Source: Thermoplasmata archaeon (GTDB lineage Archaea > Thermoplasmatota > Thermoplasmata > Lutacidiplasmatales > UBA184). Taken from it: a stretch of DNA of 64,000 nucleotides. Positions within the stretch are counted from its first letter, which is position 1. Each line of letters starts with the position of its first letter. Positions 43,526-51,463 of this stretch are shown here, in pieces. The stretch spans positions 62,001-126,000 of the forward strand of contig JAKAWX010000005.1 in the NCBI GenBank assembly GCA_021816865.1, read 5' to 3'. The notes below the pieces were generated by a model. That model worked only from the letters and a program-made list of their open reading frames with translations, made no database searches and had not been told where the DNA came from. The translations under genes were made by a program, and so were the position numbers.

Positions 43526-45391
43526 ATGATCACCCAGATCACGGGCAACGGCCGCCTTCTGGTCACCGTCAACGAGAACGGCGACTGGAACGAGCTCTTC
43601 TACCCTTACCCGGGCCAGTACCAGCAGTTACGCGAAGCTCGTCTCGGCCTCTACGACGTCCGGGAGTCCCGGTTCGCATGGCTGCGCCGCGGCAACGGTT
43701 ACGAGATCCAGCAGGAGCCGTTCGGCCCCGGCCATCTCCCCGAGTCCGTCTGGGCCGGGCACGGGATCCGAATCGCCGTCCGCGACCAGATCCACCCGAA
43801 CCACGACCTCGTGACCCGGGTCATTCGGGTCCGGGCCGACCCGCCCCGCCCGCTGCGCCTCTTCGCCTACCACGCCTTCCAGATCGCCGAGTCGATGTAC
43901 CAGGACACGGCGTTCGTCGACGACTCGACCCAGTCGCTCGTCCACTACAAGCGGGGATTCTTCTTCGAGTTCTTCTCCGAGCCGAACTTCGCCCGGGCCG
44001 TCTGCGGCGAGCACACGCTGAAGGGCCTGCGCGGGACCTACGTCGACGCAGAGGACGGGCGGCTCGAGGGCCGTCCCGTCGCCCACGGCGCCGCGGACAG
44101 CGTCATGGAGTGGGACATAGAGCCCACGTCCGACCGGGACACCGAGATCCGGCTCTTCCTCGCGGCCGGGAGAAGCCTGCCGGCGACCCGCCGCGTCCAT
44201 GCGTACGTCCAAACCGGAGGACCGGACCGCTTCGTCCGCGAGTCCGAGGCGTTCTGGACGACGTGGGTGCAGCGTCGCCTCCCGAACCCCCCCGACGGAC
44301 TGAGCGAGCTCGGCCGCAAGGTCTACCGGATGAGCGTCCTCCTGCTGCGGCACTGCATCGGGTCCACGGGCGCGGTGATCGCCTCCCCCGACACCCGATC
44401 GCTGGTCGCCGCAGGGGACACGTACAACTACTGCTGGTGGCGGGACGGCGGTTACGTGGCGAAGGCGATGGACGAAGCCGGCCTCTACGAGAACTCGGCC
44501 CGCTTCCTCCACTTCGCCCGCCAGTGCCAGAGCCCCGACGGCTCGTTCTTCCACCGGCACTTCCCGGACGGGGAGATCGGGAGCACGTGGCACCCGCCGC
44601 CGCACCTCCAGATCGACCAGACCGCGACCGTCATCGCGGCGACCTGGCACCACTTCAAACGCGGTGCGGACCCGGACATGCTCCTCGAGTACTGGCCGCT
44701 CGCGAAGGACGCGGCGAACTTCCTCGCGGGGTTCCGCAACGGTCCCGCGCGGCTCCCTTCGCCGAGCTTCGACCTCTGGGAAGAGCGGTTCGGGACGCAT
44801 GCTTACTCGACCGCCGCGGTCGTGCATGCGCTCGAGCGGGCCTCGCGGATCGCGACGGAGCTCGGCAAAGACGGCTCCGCGTGGCGGACCGCCTCCCGGG
44901 AGATCGGGGCGGCCGCGGTCGCCGAGTTCTGGGACGACGAGAACGGACGGTTCGTCCGCTCCCTGGCCCCGCGCGACGACCGCCTCGACGCGTCGATCCT
45001 GCTCGCGCTCAAGCTCGGCCTCGTTCCCTGGACCGACCCGAGGGCTCGTCGGGCTGTCGACGCGGTCGAGTCCCGCCTGTGGAACCCGAACCTGGGCGGC
45101 CTGGCCCGGTACGAAGGGGACGAGTACTACGGGCACGAGAACCCGTGGCTCGTGTGCACGCTCTGGCTGGCCGAAGCCCGGCTCCGGCTCGGCGAGCGCG
45201 ATCGTTGCCGGGAGCTCATCGAGTGGGTCGCCGGGCACGCGACCCCCACCCGCCTCCTCCCCGAACAGATCGACCGGACGACCGGAGAGCCCAAGAGCGC
45301 GACCCCGCTCACCTGGTCGCACTCCACGTTCGTGGACGTGGTCCACAAGTATGCCGAGTCCGAGCACCCGGGCGAGATCTCCGAAGAATAA
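43526..45391 (+). CDS. GH15 glucoamylase / glucodextranase-like
   Basis: 621 residues from ATG 43526. The N-terminal beta-sandwich begins 'MITQITGNGRLLVTVNENGD', as in archaeal GH15 enzymes. The barrel has 'AAGDTYNYCWWRDGGYVAKA' (substrate site), 'FDLWEERFGTHAYSTAAVV' (general-acid region) and 'TRLLPEQIDRTTGEPKS', with the second catalytic Glu in 'PEQ'. No signal peptide is seen. It releases glucose from alpha-glucans. The ROK-family kinase gene starts 35 bases later, so the pair likely converts glucan to glucose-6-phosphate. Confidence 0.93.
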   Translation: MITQITGNGRLLVTVNENGDWNELFYPYPGQYQQLREARLGLYDVRESRFAWLRRGNGYEIQQEPFGPGHLPESVWAGHGIRIAVRDQIHPNHDLVTRVIRVRADPPRPLRLFAYHAFQIAESMYQDTAFVDDSTQSLVHYKRGFFFEFFSEPNFARAVCGEHTLKGLRGTYVDAEDGRLEGRPVAHGAADSVMEWDIEPTSDRDTEIRLFLAAGRSLPATRRVHAYVQTGGPDRFVRESEAFWTTWVQRRLPNPPDGLSELGRKVYRMSVLLLRHCIGSTGAVIASPDTRSLVAAGDTYNYCWWRDGGYVAKAMDEAGLYENSARFLHFARQCQSPDGSFFHRHFPDGEIGSTWHPPPHLQIDQTATVIAATWHHFKRGADPDMLLEYWPLAKDAANFLAGFRNGPARLPSPSFDLWEERFGTHAYSTAAVVHALERASRIATELGKDGSAWRTASREIGAAAVAEFWDDENGRFVRSLAPRDDRLDASILLALKLGLVPWTDPRARRAVDAVESRLWNPNLGGLARYEGDEYYGHENPWLVCTLWLAEARLRLGERDRCRELIEWVAGHATPTRLLPEQIDRTTGEPKSATPLTWSHSTFVDVVHKYAESEHPGEISEE

Positions 45392-45425
45392 TGGGCCTTC
45401 CGTCCCCCGCGGGCCCGAATCGCTC

Positions 45426-46373
45426 GTGCTCGGGATTGACCTTGGGGCGACCAAGGTGGTGAGCGGGCTCGTCGCCCCGGACGGCACGATCGTGCGCCAC
45501 AGCGGACGACACCTGCACGCGAACGACGGGCCCGGGGGCGTCATCCGTACGCTCGTGCGCAGCGCTCGCGCGTGCCTCGATGAGGCGGCGACGCCGCCGA
45601 AGGCGATCGGGGTCGCCGTGGCCGCGCAGGTCGACCCGCGCACGGGCACGGTCGTCCACGCGCCGAACCTCGGCTGGCGCGACGTACCCCTCGCCCGCCG
45701 GGTCGCCGAGGAGCTGGGGGGACCGGTCTACGTCGTCAACGACGCGCGGGCGGCCGCGTTCGCCGAGTGGCGTCTCGGCGCCGGCCGGGGGGTGGACGAC
45801 GTCTTCTGCCTGACCCTGGGGACGGGGGTCGGCGGTTCCGCGGTCGTCGGCGGCCGGCTGCTCGAAGGCGGCACGCACGCCCTCGGCGAGGTCGGCCACA
45901 TGACGATCGTCGTCGGCGGACGTCGCTGCCACTGCCCCAACTGGGGTTGCCTTGAGGCGTACGTGGGCGGCTGGGCGATCGCCGAGCGGGCCCAGGAGGC
46001 CGTCCGGCTCGATGCGACCGCCGGAGCCGCCCTTCTCCAACGGGCGGGCCGCGTCGAGGCGATCACCGCCCAGACCGTCTTCCTCGCGCACCGCACCGGG
46101 GACGCGCTCGCCGGCCGCCTCGTCCGCGAGACCGAGCGGTTCCTGGCGGACGGCACCGTCGGGATCGTGAACGCGTTCAACCCGTCGCTCCTCATCGTCG
46201 GAGGCGGACTCGTAGCGGGCCTGCCCGACTTCCTTCCGGTCATCGAGTCCGCGATCCGGGCCCGGTGCCAGCCGCCCGCCGCCGGCGCCCGTGTGGTGCG
46301 CGCCCAGCTCGGCGAGGATGCGGCGCTCGTCGGCGCGGCGGAGATGGCGCGCGCCACCGCTGGCCCACGGTAG
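45426..46373 (+). CDS. ROK-family sugar kinase, probably glucokinase
   Basis: 315 residues from GTG 45426. The ATP phosphate-1 motif is 'VLGIDLGATKVVSGLV', the second 'TLGTGVGGSAVVGG', and the zinc-binding ROK signature 'GEVGHMTIVVGGRRCHCPNW' continues with 'GCLEAY' (CxCxxxGCxE). 'YVVNDARAAAFAEW' carries the catalytic Asp. It phosphorylates a hexose with ATP or another nucleotide. Given its position 35 bases after GH15, glucose is the best guess. N-acetylglucosamine or fructose remain possible. Confidence 0.92.
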   Translation: MLGIDLGATKVVSGLVAPDGTIVRHSGRHLHANDGPGGVIRTLVRSARACLDEAATPPKAIGVAVAAQVDPRTGTVVHAPNLGWRDVPLARRVAEELGGPVYVVNDARAAAFAEWRLGAGRGVDDVFCLTLGTGVGGSAVVGGRLLEGGTHALGEVGHMTIVVGGRRCHCPNWGCLEAYVGGWAIAERAQEAVRLDATAGAALLQRAGRVEAITAQTVFLAHRTGDALAGRLVRETERFLADGTVGIVNAFNPSLLIVGGGLVAGLPDFLPVIESAIRARCQPPAAGARVVRAQLGEDAALVGAAEMARATAGPR

Positions 46374-46499
46374 CCCGGGCCCCGATCGGCCCCCCCAGCG
46401 AAGACGGGCGTGGCGGGCCACGGTCGACCGGACCGAAACGACCGTCCGTACCCCGACGCCCGCCGGACCGGGCCCCCCCGCGCCGTCGGAGCCGGGCCG

Positions 46500-48161
46500 C
46501 TACTTCGGGCGCGTCGTGAGGGAGAACCAGGCGAAGGTTCGGCCCTCGATCCGGTACCCCAGTCGGCCGTCGGCGACCGTCCACGACGCTTCGCCCGGGC
46601 CCGGCTCGAGGACCGTCGGCTCGAGCGCCCGGGGGAGCCGCAGACTTCCGCTCGCCGCGTCGCGCGAGAAGTTGTAGATGTGGAGGGTCCGAGTCGAACC
46701 GCCGTTCCGCGAGAAGGCGAGGACCCCCGGAGGCTCGCCGTTCGGCCGGGAGAAGTCGTCCCCCACCGCCTCGGCCGGGTGCGCCTTCCGCCAGGCGATC
46801 AGTCGGCGGATCTCCGAGAAGAGGGAGCCGGGCCGCGAGGCCTGGTCGGCGACGTTCCGAGACTCGGGGGCGTACTTCGGGTCGAGGACGAGGGGCCGTA
46901 CGAGTCGATCGGGGGCCACCGTCGAGAATCCGCCCGAAGGGCCGCTCGTCCACTGCATCGGAGTCCGCACGCCGTCCCGGTCGGCGAGGTCGAGGCGGTC
47001 GCCCATACCGATCTCGTCGCCGTAGTACAGGAACGGGGTGCCGGGGAGGCTCAGGATGAGCGCGGTGAGGAAGAGGACGCTCGCGTCGTCGCCGTCCAGC
47101 ATCGGCGCGAGCCGGTGACGGATACCGCCGTTGATCACGGTCCGGTTGTCCCGTCCGTAGAGCCAGAGGAACATCTCGCGCTCGTCGTCGCTCGTCTGCT
47201 CGAGCGTGACCTCGTCGTGGTTCCGCAGGAAGTACGCCCAGGCCGAACCGTTCGGCGTCGGCAGGGTCGCCCGGAGGACGTGACGGACCCGCCGCGGATC
47301 GCCCTCGCCCCACGCGAGAAAGAGGTTCGGCATGAGAGGGAAGTGCATCACCATCTGGAACTCCTGTCCGTCGCCGAAGTACGGCACCGTCTCGGGAACC
47401 GACTGGTTCGCCTCGGCGACCAGGACCGAGCCGGGAAACTCGGCGTCCATCATCGCGCGCAGCTCGCGGAAGAAGCGGTGGACCTCGGGAAGGCTCTGGC
47501 ACCGGGTCCCTTCGCGCTTGTAGAGGTAGGGCACGGCGTCGCAGCGGTAGCCGTCGAGGCCGTGGCCGAGCCAGAACCGTGCGACCCGGAGCATCTCGGC
47601 GCGGACCTCGGGCGCGTCGTAGTTGAGGTCGGGCTGGAAGGCGTAGAACCGGTGGAAGTAGTACTGCCCTGCGACGTCGTCCCACGTCCAGTTCCCCCGT
47701 TCGAAGTCCCGGAAGATCACCCGGCTGCGCGAGAACTCCTTGCCGGTGTCCGACCAGAGGAACCAGGACCGGTACCGGGAGTCGCGGTCCCGCCGCGCCT
47801 CCTGGAACCACGGGTGGTCGAGGGAGACGTGGTTCGTCACGAGATCGCCAAGGACCCGGATCGAGCGGGCGTGGGCCTCCTCAACGAGGCGGTCAAGGTC
47901 GGCGACCGTGCCGAGGGAGGGGTCGACCGTGTAGTGGTCGGAGATGTCGTAGCCTTCGTCGCGCCAGGGCGACCGGTAGAACGGCAGGAGCCAGATCGCG
48001 CCGATGCCGAGGTCGGCCAGGTAGCTGAGCTTCTCCGTCACGCCGGCGAGGTCGCCGATCCCGTCGCCGTTCGCATCGCGGAACGAGCGGGGCACGACCT
48101 CGTAGACGACCGTCGACCGGAACCAGCGAGCGTTCCGCTGGGAGGGCGCCCGAGAGGCCAT
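46500..48161 (-). CDS. treS: Trehalose synthase (maltose glucosyltransferase), GH13
   Basis: 553 residues. Catalytic residues are in 'GLDGYRCDAVPYLYKREG' (nucleophile Asp), 'SVLVAEANQSVPE' (acid/base Glu) and 'FLRNHDEVTLEQ' (third Asp). 'NGGIRHRLAPMLDGDDASV', 'LLYYGDEIGMGD'-like 'FLYYGDEIGMGDRLDLADRD' and 'GVRTPMQW' are the TreS subgroup signatures, which separate it from ordinary alpha-amylases. It converts maltose and trehalose in both directions. The gene is shorter than TreS-kinase fusions and has no maltokinase domain. It faces the GH15/kinase pair, linking trehalose with maltodextrin pools. Confidence 0.9.
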   Translation of the reverse strand: MASRAPSQRNARWFRSTVVYEVVPRSFRDANGDGIGDLAGVTEKLSYLADLGIGAIWLLPFYRSPWRDEGYDISDHYTVDPSLGTVADLDRLVEEAHARSIRVLGDLVTNHVSLDHPWFQEARRDRDSRYRSWFLWSDTGKEFSRSRVIFRDFERGNWTWDDVAGQYYFHRFYAFQPDLNYDAPEVRAEMLRVARFWLGHGLDGYRCDAVPYLYKREGTRCQSLPEVHRFFRELRAMMDAEFPGSVLVAEANQSVPETVPYFGDGQEFQMVMHFPLMPNLFLAWGEGDPRRVRHVLRATLPTPNGSAWAYFLRNHDEVTLEQTSDDEREMFLWLYGRDNRTVINGGIRHRLAPMLDGDDASVLFLTALILSLPGTPFLYYGDEIGMGDRLDLADRDGVRTPMQWTSGPSGGFSTVAPDRLVRPLVLDPKYAPESRNVADQASRPGSLFSEIRRLIAWRKAHPAEAVGDDFSRPNGEPPGVLAFSRNGGSTRTLHIYNFSRDAASGSLRLPRALEPTVLEPGPGEASWTVADGRLGYRIEGRTFAWFSLTTRPK

Positions 48162-48239
48162 CCGACCACCGCGGGTGGGGGCTCCGGACCGACTATTAGA
48201 GTCCCCGCTCCAGAGGAACGGGCGGAGTCGCAGCGGCCG

Positions 48240-49406
48240 TCAGGCGTCGAGGAGGGCATCGCCTCGCGAGAGGATCGCCGCGACCTCGGGGCGGAGGATC
48301 TCGAGCGGGAGCTTCTCCCCCTTGGAGAGCGCGGTGCGGATCCGGGTCTGGCTCGTGTCGAGGCGATGCTCGACCGGATGGGCGCACGTCTTGGGGGTCG
48401 CCATCCACCCGCAGTCGCGGCAAAAGAACGTCTCGGCGTACTTGAGCGCCCGGATCCCCAGCGGGAGCTCGTCGAAGATCCGCTGACTCGCGAACGGGTC
48501 GTAGTACTTGCCGATCCCCGCCTGGTCGCGGCCGACGATGTACAGGCCGCAGCCGTAGTTCTTTCGGACGGTCGCGAGGAAGTGCGCGGCTTTGGGCCCG
48601 CCGTAGCGCATCGTGATGCTCAGCGACGCGAGCAGGACCCGGTCGGCGGGGTAGTAGTTCCGGACGAGGACGCGGTACGCTTCGAGGATGACCTCGGGGC
48701 GGTAGTCCCCCTTCTTGAGACGACCGAGGACGGGATGGACGAAGAGCCCGTCAACGTCGTCCCGGTCGAGGGTACACCGCTGGAGGTACTCGTGGGCCGT
48801 GTGCGGGACGTTGCGGGTCTGGTAGGCGGCCACGCTGTGCCAGTGGCGACGGGCGAACTCGGCGCGGACCTCGGCCGGGCTCATCTCGAACGGGCCGGTC
48901 GGGTGGTCGAGGCGACGGAGGAGCTCGATGCGCCCGGCGAGGGCGGTCTCTCCGCCGGCGAGGACGTCCGCGACGTTCGGGTGGTTGGGGTCCCGGGTCC
49001 CGTAGACGACCTCGGCAAACCGGCCCCGGTCGAAGCGGTACTTCTCGGTGAGCTTCAGGATCGCGAACAACCGGCCGTGCGTGTCGACGAGGCCGACCTC
49101 GTCGCCCGGGCGCACGCTCTCGACCACGGCGTCGTTCTCCCGACCGGTAGGGGCGAGGAGGATCGGCATGGTCCAGGGAAGACCGCTCTCGAGTCGGTTC
49201 GTCGTGAGGATCGACTCTAGGGTCGCCCGGTCCTGGAACCCGTCGAGCGGGCTGTAGGCCCCGAGACCGATCTTCTCGGCGTCGTAGACCTGGTCCACGA
49301 ACGGCGCGATACGGGGCAGGTCGTGGGCCTCGGCCTCGCGACGCTCGCGCTCCGAGTCGGAGACCTCGCAATTCACCAGGTGGCCGCCGTGCGGTTCGGG
49401 AATCAT
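48240..49406 (-). CDS. sat: Sulfate adenylyltransferase (ATP sulfurylase)
   Basis: 388 residues, the monofunctional form. 'SVAAYQTRNVPHTAHEYL' (QTRNPxH-like), 'SITMRYGGPKAAHFLATV' and 'YIVGRDQAGIGKYYDPF' (GRDHAG variant with Gln) are the ATP and sulfate site blocks. A C-terminal Cys/His cluster 'FCRDCGWMATPKTCAHP' probably binds zinc. It interconverts ATP plus sulfate with APS plus pyrophosphate. Its place 1.2 kb upstream of the sHdr operon suggests the ATP-forming direction on APS during sulfite oxidation; no APS reductase is seen in this window. The TATA box lies 37 bases before ATG. Confidence 0.95.
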   Translation of the reverse strand: MIPEPHGGHLVNCEVSDSERERREAEAHDLPRIAPFVDQVYDAEKIGLGAYSPLDGFQDRATLESILTTNRLESGLPWTMPILLAPTGRENDAVVESVRPGDEVGLVDTHGRLFAILKLTEKYRFDRGRFAEVVYGTRDPNHPNVADVLAGGETALAGRIELLRRLDHPTGPFEMSPAEVRAEFARRHWHSVAAYQTRNVPHTAHEYLQRCTLDRDDVDGLFVHPVLGRLKKGDYRPEVILEAYRVLVRNYYPADRVLLASLSITMRYGGPKAAHFLATVRKNYGCGLYIVGRDQAGIGKYYDPFASQRIFDELPLGIRALKYAETFFCRDCGWMATPKTCAHPVEHRLDTSQTRIRTALSKGEKLPLEILRPEVAAILSRGDALLDA

Positions 49407-49439
49407 GCCATCGCCTGGCGTTGGCCAGCCGGACGTGGG

Positions 49440-49445
49440 TTATAT
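49440..49445 (-). promoter_or_regulatory. TATA box of sat
   Basis: The minus strand reads 'gatataac', located 37 bases before the sat ATG, so the leader is about 10 bases. It is the most AT-rich element between sat and the zinc-ribbon gene. Confidence 0.55.
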
Positions 49446-49548
49446 CGACTGCCGCACGAAGGCGTCAGTGCGGGCCGCGGGAGGTCGCTCACGAACCCCG
49501 GTCGCGGGGGCGGAACCGCGCGCCCGCGCCGGCCCGCTCGGGGAAACA

Positions 49549-49556
49549 CATATTAT
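49549..49556 (+). promoter_or_regulatory. TATA box of the zinc-ribbon/Lrp pair
   Basis: 'catattat' preceded by 'gaaaca' lies 33 bases before ATG 49585. It supports that start instead of the two earlier in-frame ATGs. Confidence 0.55.
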
Positions 49557-49584
49557 GCGACCGAGACTCATCGCCGTGCGGCCG

Positions 49585-49896
49585 ATGGCGGAAACCCCCC
49601 CGGACGGTGCCCTTCCCGATGCTCGGGACTTCGACCGCCAGATGAACGCGAAGGTCCTCGCGTTCGGCTCCCGCGGCGACGCGCCGTGCCCGAAGTGCGG
49701 CAGCGTCGGCTATCGGCGAGTGGCGGACTCGGAGATGGTCGCGCTCTACGCCTGTCGGCTCTGCGGCTTCCAGCAGCAGATCCTCCACGATCCCGTGGAG
49801 GAGGTGGAACCGCCGTTCCGGGAGTACCGCGAGGGTCGGGGATTCCAGGCAGCGGTCGACGACGAGTCCCGAGACGAGCCGGGGGATGCCGCGTGA
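49585..49896 (+). CDS. Zinc-ribbon protein coupled to the Lrp regulator
   Basis: 103 residues from ATG 49585. The ribbon is 'DAPCPKCGSVGYRRVAD' with 'LYACRLCGFQQQ', two CxxC pairs with a typical zinc-ribbon spacing. The C-terminus is acidic ('HDPVEEVEPPF'). Its stop overlaps the GTG of the Lrp-type regulator (GTGA), so the two proteins are made together. A role as adaptor for the regulator is possible but not shown. Confidence 0.6.
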   Translation: MAETPPDGALPDARDFDRQMNAKVLAFGSRGDAPCPKCGSVGYRRVADSEMVALYACRLCGFQQQILHDPVEEVEPPFREYREGRGFQAAVDDESRDEPGDAA

Positions 49897-50522
49897 GGGC
49901 GACCCGGTCGCGGCCGGACCGGACCCTCCCGGCGCATCCCAGCCCGAGACCGGCATCCACGACCCGGGCCCCGCTCGTCCGACGCGGTCGCCACCGCGGG
50001 CCGACCGAGCCTCTCGACCCGCTCGATGTCGCGATCCTTGCGGCGCTCCAGACGGACGGGCGAGCCTCGCTCCGCCGAGTGGCGAAGGACGTCGGCGCGA
50101 GCGTCACCACCGTCAGCAGCCGCGTCCGCGCCCTCGAACGCCTCGGCGTCCTCCAGGGGTTCGTCCCGCTCGTGAGCGTACAGCGTCTCGCGGCCGTGGG
50201 CCGTTCGCCTCACTGCGTCGTTCTCTTCGTCGCGCCGCGCGCGCGAACACGGGACGGTGTGGACGAGGTCGCCCGCACGGTCGCCGAGGCGCCGAGCGTC
50301 TGCTACCTGTTCCAGATGACCGGGACGTCCGAGCTGATGGCGTTCGCGTCAACAGTCTCCGAGCGCGCGACGGCCGAGCTCATCGATTCGCTCTCGAGGA
50401 TCCCCGGCGTGGACGGAGTGCGCCCGGTCTACATCGCGCGCGTCCACAAGGAGCGACCGGGGCACCCGGTCGGCGAGCCGACGCCGTCGGCCCGGTCCGT
50501 CCTCAAGGTCGCGGGCCGATGA
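49893..50522 (+). CDS. Lrp/AsnC-family transcriptional regulator
   Basis: 209 residues from GTG. The helix-turn-helix is 'LDVAILAALQTDGRASLRRV' followed by 'AKDVGASVTTVSSRVRALER', the standard Lrp recognition motif, and the C-terminal RAM-like domain is 'CVVLFVAPRARTRDGVDEVA' with 'VCYLFQMTGTSELMAFAST'. A disordered 35-residue N-terminal tail precedes the helix-turn-helix. It ends 94 bases before sHdrC1. Lrp proteins often sense amino acids; its position makes it the nearest candidate controller of the sulfur operon. Confidence 0.85.
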   Translation: MRATRSRPDRTLPAHPSPRPASTTRAPLVRRGRHRGPTEPLDPLDVAILAALQTDGRASLRRVAKDVGASVTTVSSRVRALERLGVLQGFVPLVSVQRLAAVGRSPHCVVLFVAPRARTRDGVDEVARTVAEAPSVCYLFQMTGTSELMAFASTVSERATAELIDSLSRIPGVDGVRPVYIARVHKERPGHPVGEPTPSARSVLKVAGR

Positions 50523-50585
50523 CACCGGAGCGTCGCGCGAGTCGGCCCCGAGGATGGGCCCGTGCAAATCCTTATCACGGACAGG

Positions 50586-50593
50586 CCTATTGG
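50586..50593 (+). promoter_or_regulatory. TATA-like box of the sHdr operon
   Basis: 'cctattgg' is centred 28 bases before ATG 50617, so the operon transcript would be leaderless. A second AT-rich block 'tccttatcac' lies 15-20 bases further upstream. Confidence 0.45.
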
Positions 50594-50604
50594 ACGTTTG
50601 TCCA
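50591..50604 (+). promoter_or_regulatory. Palindrome in the sHdr promoter, shared with the tusA promoter
   Basis: 'tggacgtttgtcca' is a perfect inverted repeat (5-base arms, 4-base spacer). It sits between the TATA box and the start codon, where a repressor would block polymerase. The 11 bases 'acgtttgtcca' recur exactly at 63035-63045 in the promoter of the convergent sulfur operon. Confidence 0.5.
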
Positions 50605-50616
50605 TCTGAGCGCCCC

Positions 50617-51453
50617 ATGAGCATCGTCGCCCATCTTCCGAGGCGTGTCCTCTCGCTGACCGAGGAAGAGGCCGCCTCGCCGCCGGTGATGGAACTCACG
50701 GGACGACGCCGAGCCACGTCCGAGGAGCGCACGGTCGCCGAAACCATCTACGCGGAGTTCCGGGCCGACCCCCGGCATCGGGAGTTCGTTCTCGGCTGCC
50801 TCAACTGCGGGGAGTGCACGACGGGCTGCCCCGCCGCGCGCTTCTACGACTTCTCGCCCCGCGAGATGCTCCAGATCGCGCAGAACGGTGACGCGACGAC
50901 GCTCTGGGACGCGATGCAGGAGAAGATCTGGGCGTGCTGCCAGTGCTACACCTGCAACATGCGCTGCCGGTTCGGCAACGACATCGCGGGGATCATCAGC
51001 GTCATGCGGGAGCTGTCGGTGATCCACGGCCTCGAGTCGACCCGCAAGGTCCTCGCGCCGTTCGGCCGTTCCCTCACCCTTCTCATGACCGTGGGGACTC
51101 AGGTCTCGTCGGACATGATCCAGCCGGACTTCTTCCGGGACTGGGGACCGTTCGCCACGGGGTCGGACAAGGTCTGGGACGTCGGCACCGACGTGATGCG
51201 CCGGGCGATCCCGAGCGACGTCCTCCACACGACCCGCTCGTCCTGGGAGGTGTCGGTCCAGACCTCCCTCGAGCTGTTCCGGATCTACGAGGAGACCGGG
51301 GTACTCGACATGTTGCGGGGCCTCGACCCGGACCTTACCGAGATGCTGGTCGACATCATCGAGGAGCGCCGCGAGGAGTTCGAGGAAGCCCGCGACCGGT
51401 TCCGCACCGAGCTCGCCGGCATGCACGGCCCGGTCGCGACGTTCATGGGGTGA
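50617..51453 (+). CDS. shdrC1: sHdrC1, iron-sulfur subunit of the sulfur-oxidising Hdr-like complex
   Basis: 278 residues. Two [4Fe-4S] motifs are visible: 'CLNCGECTTGCP' near residues 61-72 and 'CCQCYTCNMRCRF' near 107-119, the second with Arg in place of the usual Pro after the last Cys. The rest is helical, as in HdrC-type proteins that pass electrons between HdrA and HdrB. It is the first gene of the operon order C1-B1-A-hyp-C2-B2 that defines the sHdr complex of sulfur oxidisers. The ORF-track reading upstream of ATG 50617 is a shadow. Confidence 0.93.
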   Translation: MSIVAHLPRRVLSLTEEEAASPPVMELTGRRRATSEERTVAETIYAEFRADPRHREFVLGCLNCGECTTGCPAARFYDFSPREMLQIAQNGDATTLWDAMQEKIWACCQCYTCNMRCRFGNDIAGIISVMRELSVIHGLESTRKVLAPFGRSLTLLMTVGTQVSSDMIQPDFFRDWGPFATGSDKVWDVGTDVMRRAIPSDVLHTTRSSWEVSVQTSLELFRIYEETGVLDMLRGLDPDLTEMLVDIIEERREEFEEARDRFRTELAGMHGPVATFMG

Positions 51454-51463
51454 GCACGGTTCG

